Shown: piece by piece, positions 8,638 to 17,514 of the stretch
Position numbering within the stretch: position 1 is the stretch's first letter
Layout of the letters: each line of letters starts with the position of its first letter
Assembly: GCA_902627735.1 (NCBI GenBank)
Contig: CACOKI010000002.1
Location: 1-64,000 of the forward strand
Length of the DNA: 64,000 nt
Direction: 5' to 3'
From: an uncultured Pelagibacteraceae bacterium
GTDB lineage: Bacteria > Pseudomonadota > Alphaproteobacteria > Pelagibacterales > Pelagibacteraceae
The notes under the pieces: model-generated
The model's input: only the letters and a program-made list of their open reading frames with translations
Database searches by the model: none
What the model was told of the DNA's origin: nothing
Translations under genes and position numbers: made by a program

Positions 8638-9345
8638 ATGGCATTTTTTGAGGGTAATAATATGACAGGTGGTTATGGAAATGGCCCAGATATTATTAGT
8701 TCGTGTTCTGTTAATGTTGAAAGAGGGGAAATAGTTTCAATCCTTGGTCCTAATGGTGCTGGAAAATCTACAGCGATGAAAGCAATGTTAGGTTTGCTAA
8801 ATTTAAAATCAGGATCTGTAATTATTAATGGAAAAGATATATCAAATCTTTCACCTCAAGATCGAGTCAAAGAGGGTATCTCTTTCGTACCTCAAACAAA
8901 GAATGTTTTCGCAGGAATGACTGTGGAAGAAAATTTAGAAATGGGAGCCTTTTTAATCAACAGTGATTATAATTCAGTCATTGATGAAATTTATGATTTA
9001 TTTCCAATACTTAGAGAAAAAAAAAATCAGTTAGTTGGAGAGTTGTCAGGAGGACAAAGACAGCAAGTTGCACTTGGTAGGGCATTAATGATCAAACCAT
9101 CAGTTTTAATGCTTGATGAACCTACAGCTGGTGTTTCACCAATTGTAATGGATGAATTATTTGATCATATAGTTAAAGTTAAGAGAACTAATGTTGCTAT
9201 TTTGATGGTTGAGCAAAATGCAAAACAAGCTTTGAATATTTCTGACAGAGGTTATGTTTTAGTCACTGGTGAAAATCGATATGCTGGAACTGGAAAAGAA
9301 TTATTAAATGATCCAAGAGTAAGAAGCTCTTTTTTAGGTGGTTAA
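8638..9345 (+). CDS. livF: branched-chain amino acid ABC transporter ATP-binding protein LivF
   Basis: A 235-residue LivF-type ATPase, partner of LivG. Motifs in order: Walker A GPNGAGKST (about residue 38), Q-loop FVPQTKNVF, signature LSGGQRQQVALGRAL, Walker B LMLDEPTAGVSP, switch His replaced by Gln in VEQNAKQAL, as is normal for LivF-like proteins. It starts two bases after livG and ends one base before the ATG of livH, in a translationally coupled run. Confidence 0.92.
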   Translation: MAFFEGNNMTGGYGNGPDIISSCSVNVERGEIVSILGPNGAGKSTAMKAMLGLLNLKSGSVIINGKDISNLSPQDRVKEGISFVPQTKNVFAGMTVEENLEMGAFLINSDYNSVIDEIYDLFPILREKKNQLVGELSGGQRQQVALGRALMIKPSVLMLDEPTAGVSPIVMDELFDHIVKVKRTNVAILMVEQNAKQALNISDRGYVLVTGENRYAGTGKELLNDPRVRSSFLGG

Positions 9346-9346
9346 T

Positions 9347-10357
9347 ATGGATTTCTTAAATGCAATTATCTTATTATTAAATTATATATTTGTTCCTGCA
9401 CTTGCTTATGGCTCGCAATTAGCATTAGGTGCAATTTTTGTAACTTTGATTTATGGAATTTTAAGATTTGCTAACTTTGCAACAGGAGACATGATGTCTT
9501 TTGGAACAATGTTTACAATATTATTCACTTGGTATTTTCAATCAGTCGGTATTGGTCTTGGTCTATTGCCTACTGCACTTTTAGCAATTCCTTTTGCAAT
9601 AATTTTTATGATTGGTTACATGCTTCTAATAGATAAATTTGTTTTTAAATATTATAGAGTAAACAAAAGCCCGCCAGTCCAATTAGCAATGGTTAGCATT
9701 GGTGTAATGTTTGTAACTCAAGCTGTTGTTAGAATAATAATAGGACCTTCTGATAGAAGATTTTTTGATGGAGAAAAGTTTTTAATTAAAGCAGGGGAAT
9801 TTAAGGATATTACAGGTTTAAATGAAGGACTAGCAATTAAATCTACACAAGTAATAACTATTCTGGTTACTGTGGTTCTTGTTTCTACTCTTTTTTGGTT
9901 TTTAAACAAAACTAAAACTGGAAAAAGTATGAGAGCATACTCTGATAATGAGGATTTAGCTTTACTTTCAGGAATTGATCCAAAAAAAATAGTAATGATT
10001 ACCTGGATTATAGCAGGTATTTTGGCCACAATAGGAGGAGCACTTTACGGTTTAGATAAAAGTTTTAAACCTTTTACATACTTCAATAATATGCTCCCAA
10101 TATTTGCTGCTGCAATTGTTGGAGGAATTGGAAATCCTTTTGGAGCATTCTTAGGAGGTTATGTAATTGCTTTTTCTGAAATACTTTTAACATATGCTTA
10201 TAAAAAGTTCTTTATGTATGTCTTGCCAGAAAGTATGGCGCCAGACGGTTTAATTCAGCTACTTTCAACTGATTATAAATTTGCAGTATCGTTCTCAATA
10301 TTGGTAATTGTACTGTTATATCGACCATCTGGAATATTTAAAGGGAAGGTATTGTGA
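9347..10357 (+). CDS. livH: branched-chain amino acid ABC transporter permease LivH
   Basis: A permease of about 336 residues with eight or so hydrophobic segments spread along its length. Family features include RFANFATGDMMSFG near residue 45, where LivH has 'nfAhG....GA', and the cytoplasmic coupling loop GIDPKKIVMITWIIAGILA. I place the start at ATG 9347, one base after the livF stop, with GGTGG just upstream; a GTG at 9338 would overlap livF and add three residues. It overlaps livM by four bases. Confidence 0.9.
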   Translation: MDFLNAIILLLNYIFVPALAYGSQLALGAIFVTLIYGILRFANFATGDMMSFGTMFTILFTWYFQSVGIGLGLLPTALLAIPFAIIFMIGYMLLIDKFVFKYYRVNKSPPVQLAMVSIGVMFVTQAVVRIIIGPSDRRFFDGEKFLIKAGEFKDITGLNEGLAIKSTQVITILVTVVLVSTLFWFLNKTKTGKSMRAYSDNEDLALLSGIDPKKIVMITWIIAGILATIGGALYGLDKSFKPFTYFNNMLPIFAAAIVGGIGNPFGAFLGGYVIAFSEILLTYAYKKFFMYVLPESMAPDGLIQLLSTDYKFAVSFSILVIVLLYRPSGIFKGKVL

Positions 10358-11724
10358 GAAAAAATTTAAACGTAATTGCAGCTTATAGTATCATGATGGG
10401 ATTAATTATCCTTGTAGGAATATTTCAATCCTGGAATATTGCCCTGTCAATATTTAATCTTTGTTTGATTTCAGCTGTTATGACAATGGGAGCAAATATT
10501 CAATGGGGTTATGCAGGTCTAATTAATTTTGGAATAATGGGTTACACAGCATTGGGTGGTTTGGCAGCAGTTTTAATTTCTGTTAATCCAGTTCAAGAGG
10601 CCTGGAGTGCAGGTGGTTTGAATATTTTATTTAGTCTGTTTCTTATTATAGGAATGGTTTTAGCAATTCGATATGTTTTAAATAAATATGAAAAATCGAA
10701 AACAAGAACTTATATTATTGCCTCAATTATCATCTTAGGAATTATTATAATACGATTTGTATCTGAGCCTGGAATTGAGGCAATCGAAGAAGTAGATCCT
10801 GCAAAAACCGGTTTCTTAGGAGGTTTTGGTTTACCAATTATTTTTTCTTGGATAGTTGGTGCTTTATTTGCTGGAGGATTAGCATTTGTAATCGGTAAAG
10901 TTGCCTTGGGTTTAAGAGCTGACTACCTAGCTATAGCTACTTTATTAATATCAGAAATAGTTATAGCAATTATTAAACATGAGGATTGGTTAACGAGAGG
11001 AGTTAAAAACGTAATTGGATTAAAACGTCCTGCACCTTATGAAGTAAATTTGCAACAAACTGAATGGTTTATTAATTTAGTTGAAAAATTTAATGCTAGT
11101 AAATTAAGTTTAATCTCAGATTTAACTGAAAGACAAGCAACTCTTAACCAATTTGTTATTGAAGGATCATCAATTTTTGTAAAACTTTGTTACTCAGGTT
11201 TATTCTTAGTTGTTGTGGTTATACTTTTAATATTAACTCAAAAAGCACTTTACTCACCTTGGGGAAGAATGATGAGAGCTATAAGAGATAATGAGGAAGC
11301 AGCTAACGCTATGGGAAAAAATGTTGTAAAACAACATTTATTAATTTTTGTTTTGGGTTCAGCAATTGTTGGAATAGCTGGTGCAATGTTAGTAACTCAA
11401 GATGGATTATTTACACCAGGTAGTTACAGACCAATGAGATATACTTTTTTAATTTGGGTAATGGTAATTGTTGGAGGAAGCGGAAATAATTTTGGTGCAA
11501 TTCTTGGAGGTTTCGTTGTTTGGTTTTTATGGATCGAAGCAGCTCCTATTGGATTATACTTAGTAAATTTAACAACTGCAGGATTAGATGACACTCACTT
11601 TTTAAAAGTTCATTTAATTGAAAGTGTACCTTATTTTAGATTTTTAATGATGGGTATGGGTCTTTTATTGATCATGAGATATAGACCAAGAGGTATACTT
11701 CCTGAAAAAATAGAAATAAAATAA
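10354..11724 (+). CDS. livM: branched-chain amino acid ABC transporter permease LivM
   Basis: The second permease, 456 residues, starting at GTG 10354 inside the last codons of livH. It carries the LivM features GYAGLINFGIMGYTALGG near residue 52 and RAIRDNEEAANAMGKNVVKQHLL in the coupling loop, with multiple membrane segments and an RPRGILPE end. It is longer than typical LivM (about 300-420) because of extra segments at about 110-150 and a soluble loop of about 50 residues near 225-275. It closes the livGFHM run; the binding protein livK lies next to it on the opposite strand. Confidence 0.9.
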   Translation: MRKNLNVIAAYSIMMGLIILVGIFQSWNIALSIFNLCLISAVMTMGANIQWGYAGLINFGIMGYTALGGLAAVLISVNPVQEAWSAGGLNILFSLFLIIGMVLAIRYVLNKYEKSKTRTYIIASIIILGIIIIRFVSEPGIEAIEEVDPAKTGFLGGFGLPIIFSWIVGALFAGGLAFVIGKVALGLRADYLAIATLLISEIVIAIIKHEDWLTRGVKNVIGLKRPAPYEVNLQQTEWFINLVEKFNASKLSLISDLTERQATLNQFVIEGSSIFVKLCYSGLFLVVVVILLILTQKALYSPWGRMMRAIRDNEEAANAMGKNVVKQHLLIFVLGSAIVGIAGAMLVTQDGLFTPGSYRPMRYTFLIWVMVIVGGSGNNFGAILGGFVVWFLWIEAAPIGLYLVNLTTAGLDDTHFLKVHLIESVPYFRFLMMGMGLLLIMRYRPRGILPEKIEIK

Positions 11725-11728
11725 TCTT

Positions 11729-11800
11729 ATGAAATATATAATTTTAGGTGCAGCTTTTGCTTGGGCTTTATATATGGCAGATAAATATTTATTTTTTTAA
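11729..11800 (+). CDS. 23-residue single-pass mini-protein
   Basis: A very short ORF starting five bases after livM: ATG 11729 to TAA 11800, reading MKYIILGAAFAWALYMADKY and three more residues (LFF). It is almost entirely one hydrophobic segment, so if made it would be a single-pass membrane peptide. It lies inside the liv transcript, just before the terminator. Only position and hydrophobic character support it; comparison with other SAR11 genomes would show whether it is conserved. Confidence 0.35.
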   Translation: MKYIILGAAFAWALYMADKYLFF

Positions 11801-11805
11801 AAAAA

Positions 11806-11835
11806 AAACCCCCAACAAATTAATGCTGGGGGTTT
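11806..11835. terminator. bidirectional terminator between livM and livK
   Basis: AAACCCCCA (11806-11814) pairs with TGGGGGTTT (11827-11835) around a 12-base loop. The plus side is followed by AAATTTT and the minus side by a run of T (the A-run at 11799-11808). It lies between converging livGFHM and livK and can stop transcripts from both sides. Confidence 0.85.
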
Positions 11836-11850
11836 AAATTTTAAGATAAA

Positions 11851-13032
11851 TTATCTTTGTTTTTTTGTTTTGAATTTTCCGCCTTTAACTTCTTGTTCTA
11901 AGAAAGAACCTTCAGCTTCACCGACGCTAGTAAAAGTAACTCCAGTTGCACCCTCATAGTCAACTTTTTTACCTTTAGCTAATAAATCTAAACCTTTTTT
12001 AAGTTCACCTGGGTAGATTTTTGTTCCAGGACCATTAGCAACATCCATTACATTTTTTGCAATTGATGCTCTATCAGCTGAGTTACCTGCTTGCATTGCT
12101 AAGACAATTAAAGCAGCTGCATCATAAGACTCACCTGTGTAAGGACCAGAGCTATCGATACCAGCAGCACTTGCTACTTTAGAAAAGACGCCAGCTCCTT
12201 TTCCAGTTGATCCAGGCATTGAACCAAAAGATTTTCTTAAATCTTTACCAAATGCATCTACTAAAGATTGACCAATCATACCATCAGATAAAACAAATTT
12301 ATCAAAAGCACCTGAATCCAAAGAAGCTTGAATAATACCCTTACCACCTTGGTCTAGGTAACCAATAACAGCCACTGCATCACCACCTGCTGAAGCAAGA
12401 GTTGCTACTTCAGACGAGTAGTCTGCTTTTCCATCTTCGTGAGCATTAACAGTTGTCACTTTGATACCATGAGCTTCAACAGCTGCTTTATAAACATCTG
12501 CTAAACCTTTTCCGTAGTCATTGTTTGTATAAGTGATTGCAACACTTTTAACTTTTCTGTCTTTAGTAATATCAGCTAAAATCTGTCCACCTCTTGCATC
12601 TGACGGAGCAGTTCTAAAAAAATATCCTTTATCATCAAGTGTTGTTAATCCTGGTGATGTAGCTGATGGTGAAATCATTACCACACCGTTAGGAACAGCA
12701 ACATTTGAAGCAATCGCTCCAGTTACACCTGAGCAGTCAGCACCCATAATAGCTGCTACACCTTGTGAAATTACTCCTTCAGCTGCTGCAGTTGCTGCTG
12801 CTGAGTCAACACAAGTTGAATCTGCTCTTATTACTGAAATAGTTTCTCCACCTAATAGTGAACCTGAGTCAGATGCTTCTTTAAAAGCAAGTTCTGCAGA
12901 TGCAGCCATAGCAGGAGTAAGAGATTCAATAGGACCAGTAAATCCTAAAATGATCCCCATTTTAACTTCTGCAAAAACATTTGTTGTAAAAGTAGAAACA
13001 AAAATAAATGCAGCAATAAATAGTTTTTTCAT
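11851..13032 (-). CDS. livK: branched-chain amino acid ABC transporter substrate-binding protein LivK
   Basis: A 393-residue periplasmic binding protein with a signal peptide (about 1-21, VFA-EV). The fold is of the type I Leu/Ile/Val-binding class: MGIILGFTGPIESLTPAMA at the start of the mature protein, where the family has 'GplTG....G', then ADCSGVTGAIASNVA, VMISPSATSPGLT, FRTAPSDARGG, AITYTNNDYGKG and GPYTGESYDAAALIVLA. Two Cys (residues about 73 and 100) match the usual disulfide region. It is transcribed toward livM, apart from it, from a promoter region shared with the divergent eutA-like gene. A minus-strand TTGAAA (complement of 13092-13097) with an AT-rich -10 is a candidate promoter. 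Confidence 0.93.
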   Translation of the reverse strand: MKKLFIAAFIFVSTFTTNVFAEVKMGIILGFTGPIESLTPAMAASAELAFKEASDSGSLLGGETISVIRADSTCVDSAAATAAAEGVISQGVAAIMGADCSGVTGAIASNVAVPNGVVMISPSATSPGLTTLDDKGYFFRTAPSDARGGQILADITKDRKVKSVAITYTNNDYGKGLADVYKAAVEAHGIKVTTVNAHEDGKADYSSEVATLASAGGDAVAVIGYLDQGGKGIIQASLDSGAFDKFVLSDGMIGQSLVDAFGKDLRKSFGSMPGSTGKGAGVFSKVASAAGIDSSGPYTGESYDAAALIVLAMQAGNSADRASIAKNVMDVANGPGTKIYPGELKKGLDLLAKGKKVDYEGATGVTFTSVGEAEGSFLEQEVKGGKFKTKKQR

Positions 13033-13160
13033 TATTTTCCTCTATTTGTTAACAATTTATAAAAGATAAATTAAATCTTATTTAAAAAGATTTTCAACAA
13101 TCAAATTATCTTATTTTATAATATGTTTAATTAATCTAGACTGTTAATTAATGATTTATT

Positions 13161-13907
13161 ATGAAATTAAACAAAATTGAGCCTCAATTTATCAAAAATT
13201 GTAATCCTAGAATTGGATTAATTGCTTTGGCAACCGATTTTATGATTGAAAAGGATTTTATTAATGTAATCAAAGATAAAGATATAGATTTTTTTGTGAA
13301 TAGGATTGAATGTTATAATCCTCTTTCGAAAGAAAACTTAGTAAGAATGTCAGAGAAAGTAACTGAAGTTACAAATAATATTTTACCAAACGAGGAAATT
13401 GATTGCGTTGTATATGGATGCACATCTGGAACTATTGCTGCCGGTTATGAATCGATAGAAAAAAAAGTTAAAGCTGCAAAACCAAAAGCAAAGTTAACAA
13501 CACCAAGTTCAGCTGCCATAAAGGCATTAAAAAAATTTAATGTAAAAAAAATTGCAATTTTTACTCCCTATAGCAAGAAATTAAATGATGAAGTTGTAAA
13601 TTATTTTATAAAGGAAGGATTTAATGTTACTTCAAATTCTTATTTAGATATCAAAGCCGATTATGATATAGGAAAAGTAGAACAAGAATTTCTATATAAT
13701 ACTTTGTCTCAAATCGAAATGAATGACGCTGAAGCTTTATTCATTTCTTGTACTGCTTTGCCAGTATTAAATATTATTGATAAATTAGAAAAAAAATTGA
13801 ATAAGCCAGTTTTATCTAGCAACCAAGCTTTAATTTGGGATTCTTTAGAAAGTATAGGCAAAAACAAATCTGTGATAGGTTTTGGGAAGTTATTTAATAT
13901 AAACTAA
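13161..13907 (+). CDS. Asp/Glu racemase-family protein, EutA / maleate isomerase-like
   Basis: A 248-residue cytoplasmic enzyme of the aspartate/glutamate racemase superfamily, in the branch with maleate cis-trans isomerase, arylmalonate decarboxylase and ectoine-utilisation protein EutA. It has the two catalytic cysteines of the fold: Cys87 in VVYGCTSGT and Cys197 in FISCTALP; SSNQALIWDSL near the end is typical of the maleate isomerase/EutA branch. It is two bases upstream of a DoeA/EutD-like gene, which favours EutA over maleate isomerase, since eutA and eutD are neighbours in ectoine-degradation clusters. The biochemical role of EutA is not firmly known. Confidence 0.7.
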   Translation: MKLNKIEPQFIKNCNPRIGLIALATDFMIEKDFINVIKDKDIDFFVNRIECYNPLSKENLVRMSEKVTEVTNNILPNEEIDCVVYGCTSGTIAAGYESIEKKVKAAKPKAKLTTPSSAAIKALKKFNVKKIAIFTPYSKKLNDEVVNYFIKEGFNVTSNSYLDIKADYDIGKVEQEFLYNTLSQIEMNDAEALFISCTALPVLNIIDKLEKKLNKPVLSSNQALIWDSLESIGKNKSVIGFGKLFNIN

Positions 13908-13909
13908 GT

Positions 13910-15079
13910 ATGCTTTTTACAACAGAAGAATATAAACAAAGATTAAAAAAAGTTCAAAAGATGATGCAAGTAAAAGGTATCGAACTTTTAATTTCACATG
14001 ACACAAATAATATGAATTACTTAACAGGCTATGATGCCTGGTCTTTTTATTATGCCCAGTGTGTTATAGTTCATGTAAATGCTGATGAACCTATGTGTTT
14101 TGTAAGAGATCAAGATGCAGGTGGTGCTTATATTAAAACTTACATCAAAAAAGAAAATATAATTGTTTATGATGAACATTATATTCATACTTGGCCAAAA
14201 CATCCTTATGATTATTTGGTAAAAATTGTTAAAGATAAAAAATGGGATAAACTTTCAATAGGATTAGAAATGGATGCTCATTATTTCACAGCATTTTGTT
14301 ATGAAAAAATCAAACAAGGTTTACCTAATGCAAAATTAAAAGATTCAGAAAGATTAGTAAATTGGGCAAGGTTGGTAAAATCTAATACTGAAATTGGTTA
14401 CATGAAATCTGCAGCAAAAATTTCTGAAATAGGAATGAAAAAAGCTTTTGAAGTAATTAAACCAGGTGTAAGACAATGTGATGCTGTAGGTGAAATACAA
14501 AAATCATTATTTTACGGAACACCTGAATTTGGTGGTGAATATGCAAGTATTGCAACTTTATTACCAACTGGAAAAGGAACTTCAGCCTCACATTTGACTG
14601 CCACTCAAGATAAGTTCGCAGAAGGTGAAGCAACGATTATTGAATTATCAGGAGTTTATAAAAGATATCATGCACCAATGGCTCGAACTGTTTTACTTGG
14701 AAAACCTGATCAAATAAAGATTGATACCATGAAAAAAACAATTGAAGCACTTCAAGCTGGAATAGATGCAACAAAACCAGGAAACACTGTTGATGATGTA
14801 GCTCAAGCATTCTGGAAAATTTTAGATAAATACGGAATAGAAAAAAAATCAAGAACAGGTTATTCAATTGGAATTGGTTACCCACCTGATTGGGGAGAAC
14901 ATACACTCAATATATATAAAGGAGATATGACACCTTTAGAACCAAATATTTGTTTTCATATGATTGCAGTTATGCAATTTGGAGATTGGGGTGTTGAGGC
15001 CTCAGAGGCTGTTAGAGTTATAGATGGAGGCGCAGAATTATTCTGTAATATGTCCAAAGAACTTCACGTTAAAAGCTAA
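13910..15079 (+). CDS. doeA: ectoine hydrolase-like (DoeA/EutD), M24 creatinase fold without metal site
   Basis: A 389-residue M24 (creatinase/aminopeptidase P fold) protein. The C-terminal domain has the features I associate with ectoine hydrolase: GGEYASIATLLPTG, GVYKRYHAPMART and SIGIGYPPDWGE. Metal-dependent M24 enzymes keep two Asp in 'D.G..y.gY.sDitRT'; here they read Glu245 and Pro256, so the dinuclear metal site is lost as in creatinase and DoeA. DoeA opens the ectoine ring to N-acetyl-diaminobutyrate. It follows the EutA-like gene by two bases and precedes the pot-like transporter. Creatinase or DddP-like hydrolase are alternatives, less likely given the YPPDWGE motif. Confidence 0.7.
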   Translation: MLFTTEEYKQRLKKVQKMMQVKGIELLISHDTNNMNYLTGYDAWSFYYAQCVIVHVNADEPMCFVRDQDAGGAYIKTYIKKENIIVYDEHYIHTWPKHPYDYLVKIVKDKKWDKLSIGLEMDAHYFTAFCYEKIKQGLPNAKLKDSERLVNWARLVKSNTEIGYMKSAAKISEIGMKKAFEVIKPGVRQCDAVGEIQKSLFYGTPEFGGEYASIATLLPTGKGTSASHLTATQDKFAEGEATIIELSGVYKRYHAPMARTVLLGKPDQIKIDTMKKTIEALQAGIDATKPGNTVDDVAQAFWKILDKYGIEKKSRTGYSIGIGYPPDWGEHTLNIYKGDMTPLEPNICFHMIAVMQFGDWGVEASEAVRVIDGGAELFCNMSKELHVKS

Positions 15080-15131
15080 TTATTAAAGGTTGAAATTTAT
15101 TCTAACAAATGTTTTAAATCACTTTAAATTT

Positions 15132-16217
15132 ATGTCTGTAAATAAAGAATTCGTAAAATTTGATAAGGTTGATAAAAGCTATGACGGGAAAGTCTTAGTT
15201 GTTAAAGATCTTCAATTAGATATAGCTGAAGGTGAATTTATAACTATGTTGGGTCCATCTGGTTCTGGTAAAACAACTTGTTTAATGATGTTAGCAGGAT
15301 TTGAAACACCTACCAATGGTGAAATTTATTTAGATGGTAATGCCATTTCAAGTATACCTCCTCACAAAAGAGGAATTGGGATGGTATTTCAAAATTATGC
15401 ATTATTTCCTCATATGACTGTTTATGAAAATTTAGCTTTTCCACTAAGAGTTAGAAAAATTCCAAAAGATGAAGCAGATAAAAAAATCGATAAAGCGTTA
15501 TCAATGGTATCACTTCAAGGTTTCGCCTCGAGAATGCCTGGTCAGTTATCAGGAGGTCAACAACAAAGGGTAGCAGTTGCAAGATCTTTAGTATTTGATC
15601 CACAATTAGTTTTAATGGATGAACCTTTGGGAGCTTTAGATAAAAATTTAAGAGAAAGTATGCAATATGAAATTAAACATATTCATGAAAGTATTGGAGT
15701 AACTGTTGTTTACGTTACTCATGATCAAAGTGAGGCTTTAACGATGTCAAATCGAATTGCAGTATTTAATGATGGAAAAGTTCAACAGCTTTCAAGTCCT
15801 GATGAATTATATGAAAAACCAGTTAACTCTTTTGTGGCAGAGTTTATTGGAGAGAATAACACTTTTAATGGTGAGGTTTCTGATATATCAGGTGGTAAAT
15901 GTAAAGTTAAACTCTCTAATGCAGAAATTATAGCAAATCCTATATCTGTTAAGTCAAAAGGAGATAAAACTAAAGTATCATTAAGACCAGAGAGAGCTTT
16001 AATTAACCCAAAGGATAAAATGGATAACATTCATAATGGCAAAATCGAGGAAGTTATTTACCATGGTGACCACACTAGAGTTAGAATAAATCTTTTAGGT
16101 AATCCTGAATTCATACTTAAAGTTCCAAATAGTTCTGCAAATCTTGATATCAAGCTTGGCAATGAAATAAAAATTGGCTGGAATAGTCAAGACGCCAGAG
16201 CGTTAGACCCAAAATAA
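15132..16217 (+). CDS. potA: PotA-type ABC transporter ATP-binding protein
   Basis: A 361-residue importer ATPase of the spermidine/putrescine/Fe3+ (CUT-like) class. Walker A GPSGSGKTT, Q-loop VFQNYALFPHMTV, signature LSGGQQQRVAVARSL, Walker B VLMDEPLGALD and switch His in VYVTHDQSEA are all intact. After about residue 240 comes a TOBE/MalK-like regulatory domain (VSLRPERALINP). The frame reaches back to a TTG at 15090, but ATG 15132 gives the normal family start and is preferred. It begins a potA-potD-potB-potC run. Polyamine transport is the family default; the adjacent ectoine-type genes leave other cationic substrates open. Confidence 0.85.
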   Translation: MSVNKEFVKFDKVDKSYDGKVLVVKDLQLDIAEGEFITMLGPSGSGKTTCLMMLAGFETPTNGEIYLDGNAISSIPPHKRGIGMVFQNYALFPHMTVYENLAFPLRVRKIPKDEADKKIDKALSMVSLQGFASRMPGQLSGGQQQRVAVARSLVFDPQLVLMDEPLGALDKNLRESMQYEIKHIHESIGVTVVYVTHDQSEALTMSNRIAVFNDGKVQQLSSPDELYEKPVNSFVAEFIGENNTFNGEVSDISGGKCKVKLSNAEIIANPISVKSKGDKTKVSLRPERALINPKDKMDNIHNGKIEEVIYHGDHTRVRINLLGNPEFILKVPNSSANLDIKLGNEIKIGWNSQDARALDPK

Positions 16218-16256
16218 ACATCTTAGAATTATTATAGAATAAGTAAAAAAGGGCTG

Positions 16257-16285
16257 TTGACTCTCACTCCTGAAGTTGTTTTAAT
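16257..16285 (+). promoter_or_regulatory. predicted sigma-70 promoter for potD
   Basis: TTGACT (16257-16262), 17 bases, then TTTAAT (16280-16285) match -35 and -10 boxes well. A start a few bases downstream gives a leader of about 25 bases that includes a GGAGG ribosome-binding site before the ATG at 16317. The binding protein thus has its own promoter inside the operon. The palindrome CGTTTAAACG (16299-16308) lies in the leader. Confidence 0.6.
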
Positions 16286-16316
16286 TTGCTTTTACAAACG
16301 TTTAAACGGAGGAAAA

Positions 16317-17444
16317 ATGAAAAAACTTAGTAAAATATTACTAGCTATTTCTTTTGTACTTTCACTAACTACTTCGGCATTTGCAACTACAGTGACTGCA
16401 GTGTCTTGGGGTGGGGCTTACACTGAGTCTCAAAAGTTAGGTTATGGTGATCCAACTGCTAAAAAACTAGGCATTAACATTGCTTGGGTTGATTATTCAG
16501 GTGGTTTATCAGAGATTAAAGCACAAAAAGAAGCTGGAAAGATCACGTGGGATATAATCGACGTGTTTGCAATGGATACTATTACTGGATGTGATGAAGG
16601 TTTATTTGTTGAATTTGATTTCGATAAAGACTTTCCACCAGCTCCAGATGGAACTCCAGCAAGTAAAGATTTCTTTACTGCAATGCCAAGTAAATGTGCT
16701 GTAGGAAATATTTTATATTCTTGGAACTATGCTTATAACACTGAGAATGTTAAAGGCACTCCAAAGACTATCAAAGATTTCTTCAACACAAAAAAATTTC
16801 CTGGAAAAAGAGCTATCTACAAAAGCGCTCTAACTAACTTAGAGATTGCTTTAGCAGCAGATGGTATTAAGCCAGGAAAAGGTGGAGCAAAAATCTATAA
16901 AGCTTTAGAAACAGAAAAAGGTGTTGAAAGAGCAATGAATAAGATCAAAAAACTTTGCACAGACCCTAACGGTGGATGTGTATTTTGGTCTGCAGGTGCT
17001 CAACCACCAGAACTGTTAGTATCAGGTGAAGTAGTAATGGCTACTGGTTGGAATGGTAGATTCTTCAATGCTGAAATTGGAGAAGGTGCACCAATCAAAC
17101 AAGTTTGGGATGGCCAAGGTCTTGACTACGAATATTTCGTTCAAGTTAAAGGTGGACCAAACGATGCTAATGGTATGGCTAAAAAAGCTTTAGCTATGAT
17201 GACTAGTGCAGAGATGTTAGCAGGAAGTGCTAAATACATCGCATATGCGCCTTGGAGAAAATCTTCAATCGCAATTATGGAAAAAGGTGAGCCGTGGTAT
17301 AAAGATGGTAAGACTAACATGGTACCACAAATGCCAACTGCACCAGCTAACACTAAAAACTACTTCCTAGTAGATCCAATTTTCTGGGCTGATAACGGAA
17401 CAGAGCTTGGTGAAAAATGGGAAGCTATGAAAGCTGGTCTATAA
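16317..17444 (+). CDS. potD: PotD-type ABC transporter substrate-binding protein
   Basis: A 375-residue periplasmic binding protein of the spermidine/putrescine-binding (PotD/PotF) class. The signal peptide is at about 1-21 (SAFA-TT); the mature protein starts TVTAVSWGGAYTESQ, the usual opening strand. Other features: WDIIDVFAMD, ILYSWNYAYNTENV, FPGKRAIYKS and MATGWNGRFFNAE, the last near the ligand-binding cleft. Four Cys could form two disulfides. A longer frame begins at 16257, but those codons overlap the promoter; ATG 16317 after GGAGG starts the signal peptide. It is flanked by its own promoter and a terminator. Ligand not determinable by eye. Confidence 0.85.
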   Translation: MKKLSKILLAISFVLSLTTSAFATTVTAVSWGGAYTESQKLGYGDPTAKKLGINIAWVDYSGGLSEIKAQKEAGKITWDIIDVFAMDTITGCDEGLFVEFDFDKDFPPAPDGTPASKDFFTAMPSKCAVGNILYSWNYAYNTENVKGTPKTIKDFFNTKKFPGKRAIYKSALTNLEIALAADGIKPGKGGAKIYKALETEKGVERAMNKIKKLCTDPNGGCVFWSAGAQPPELLVSGEVVMATGWNGRFFNAEIGEGAPIKQVWDGQGLDYEYFVQVKGGPNDANGMAKKALAMMTSAEMLAGSAKYIAYAPWRKSSIAIMEKGEPWYKDGKTNMVPQMPTAPANTKNYFLVDPIFWADNGTELGEKWEAMKAGL

Positions 17445-17481
17445 TTTAAGTTTTCATAAACTTAATTATATATTATAATTT

Positions 17482-17510
17482 AAGGGCGGTTATTTTTAAC
17501 CGCCCTTTTT
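17482..17510 (+). terminator. intrinsic terminator/attenuator after potD
   Basis: AAGGGCGGTTA (17482-17492) pairs perfectly with TAACCGCCCTT (17497-17507) around TTTT and runs into further T. It sits between potD and the permease gene potB starting at 17515. Since potB has little room for its own promoter, partial read-through would make potD message exceed permease message. Confidence 0.85.
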
Positions 17511-17514
17511 ATTT

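Noticed and set aside
9338..9346. GTG start for livH at 9338
   Set aside because: It overlaps livF; ATG 9347 with GGTGG upstream is the better start.
12533..13069. 178-residue ORF antisense to livK
   Set aside because: Low-complexity Ala/Ser/Pro-rich translation, no ribosome-binding site, and it lies entirely opposite the well-supported livK gene and its leader.
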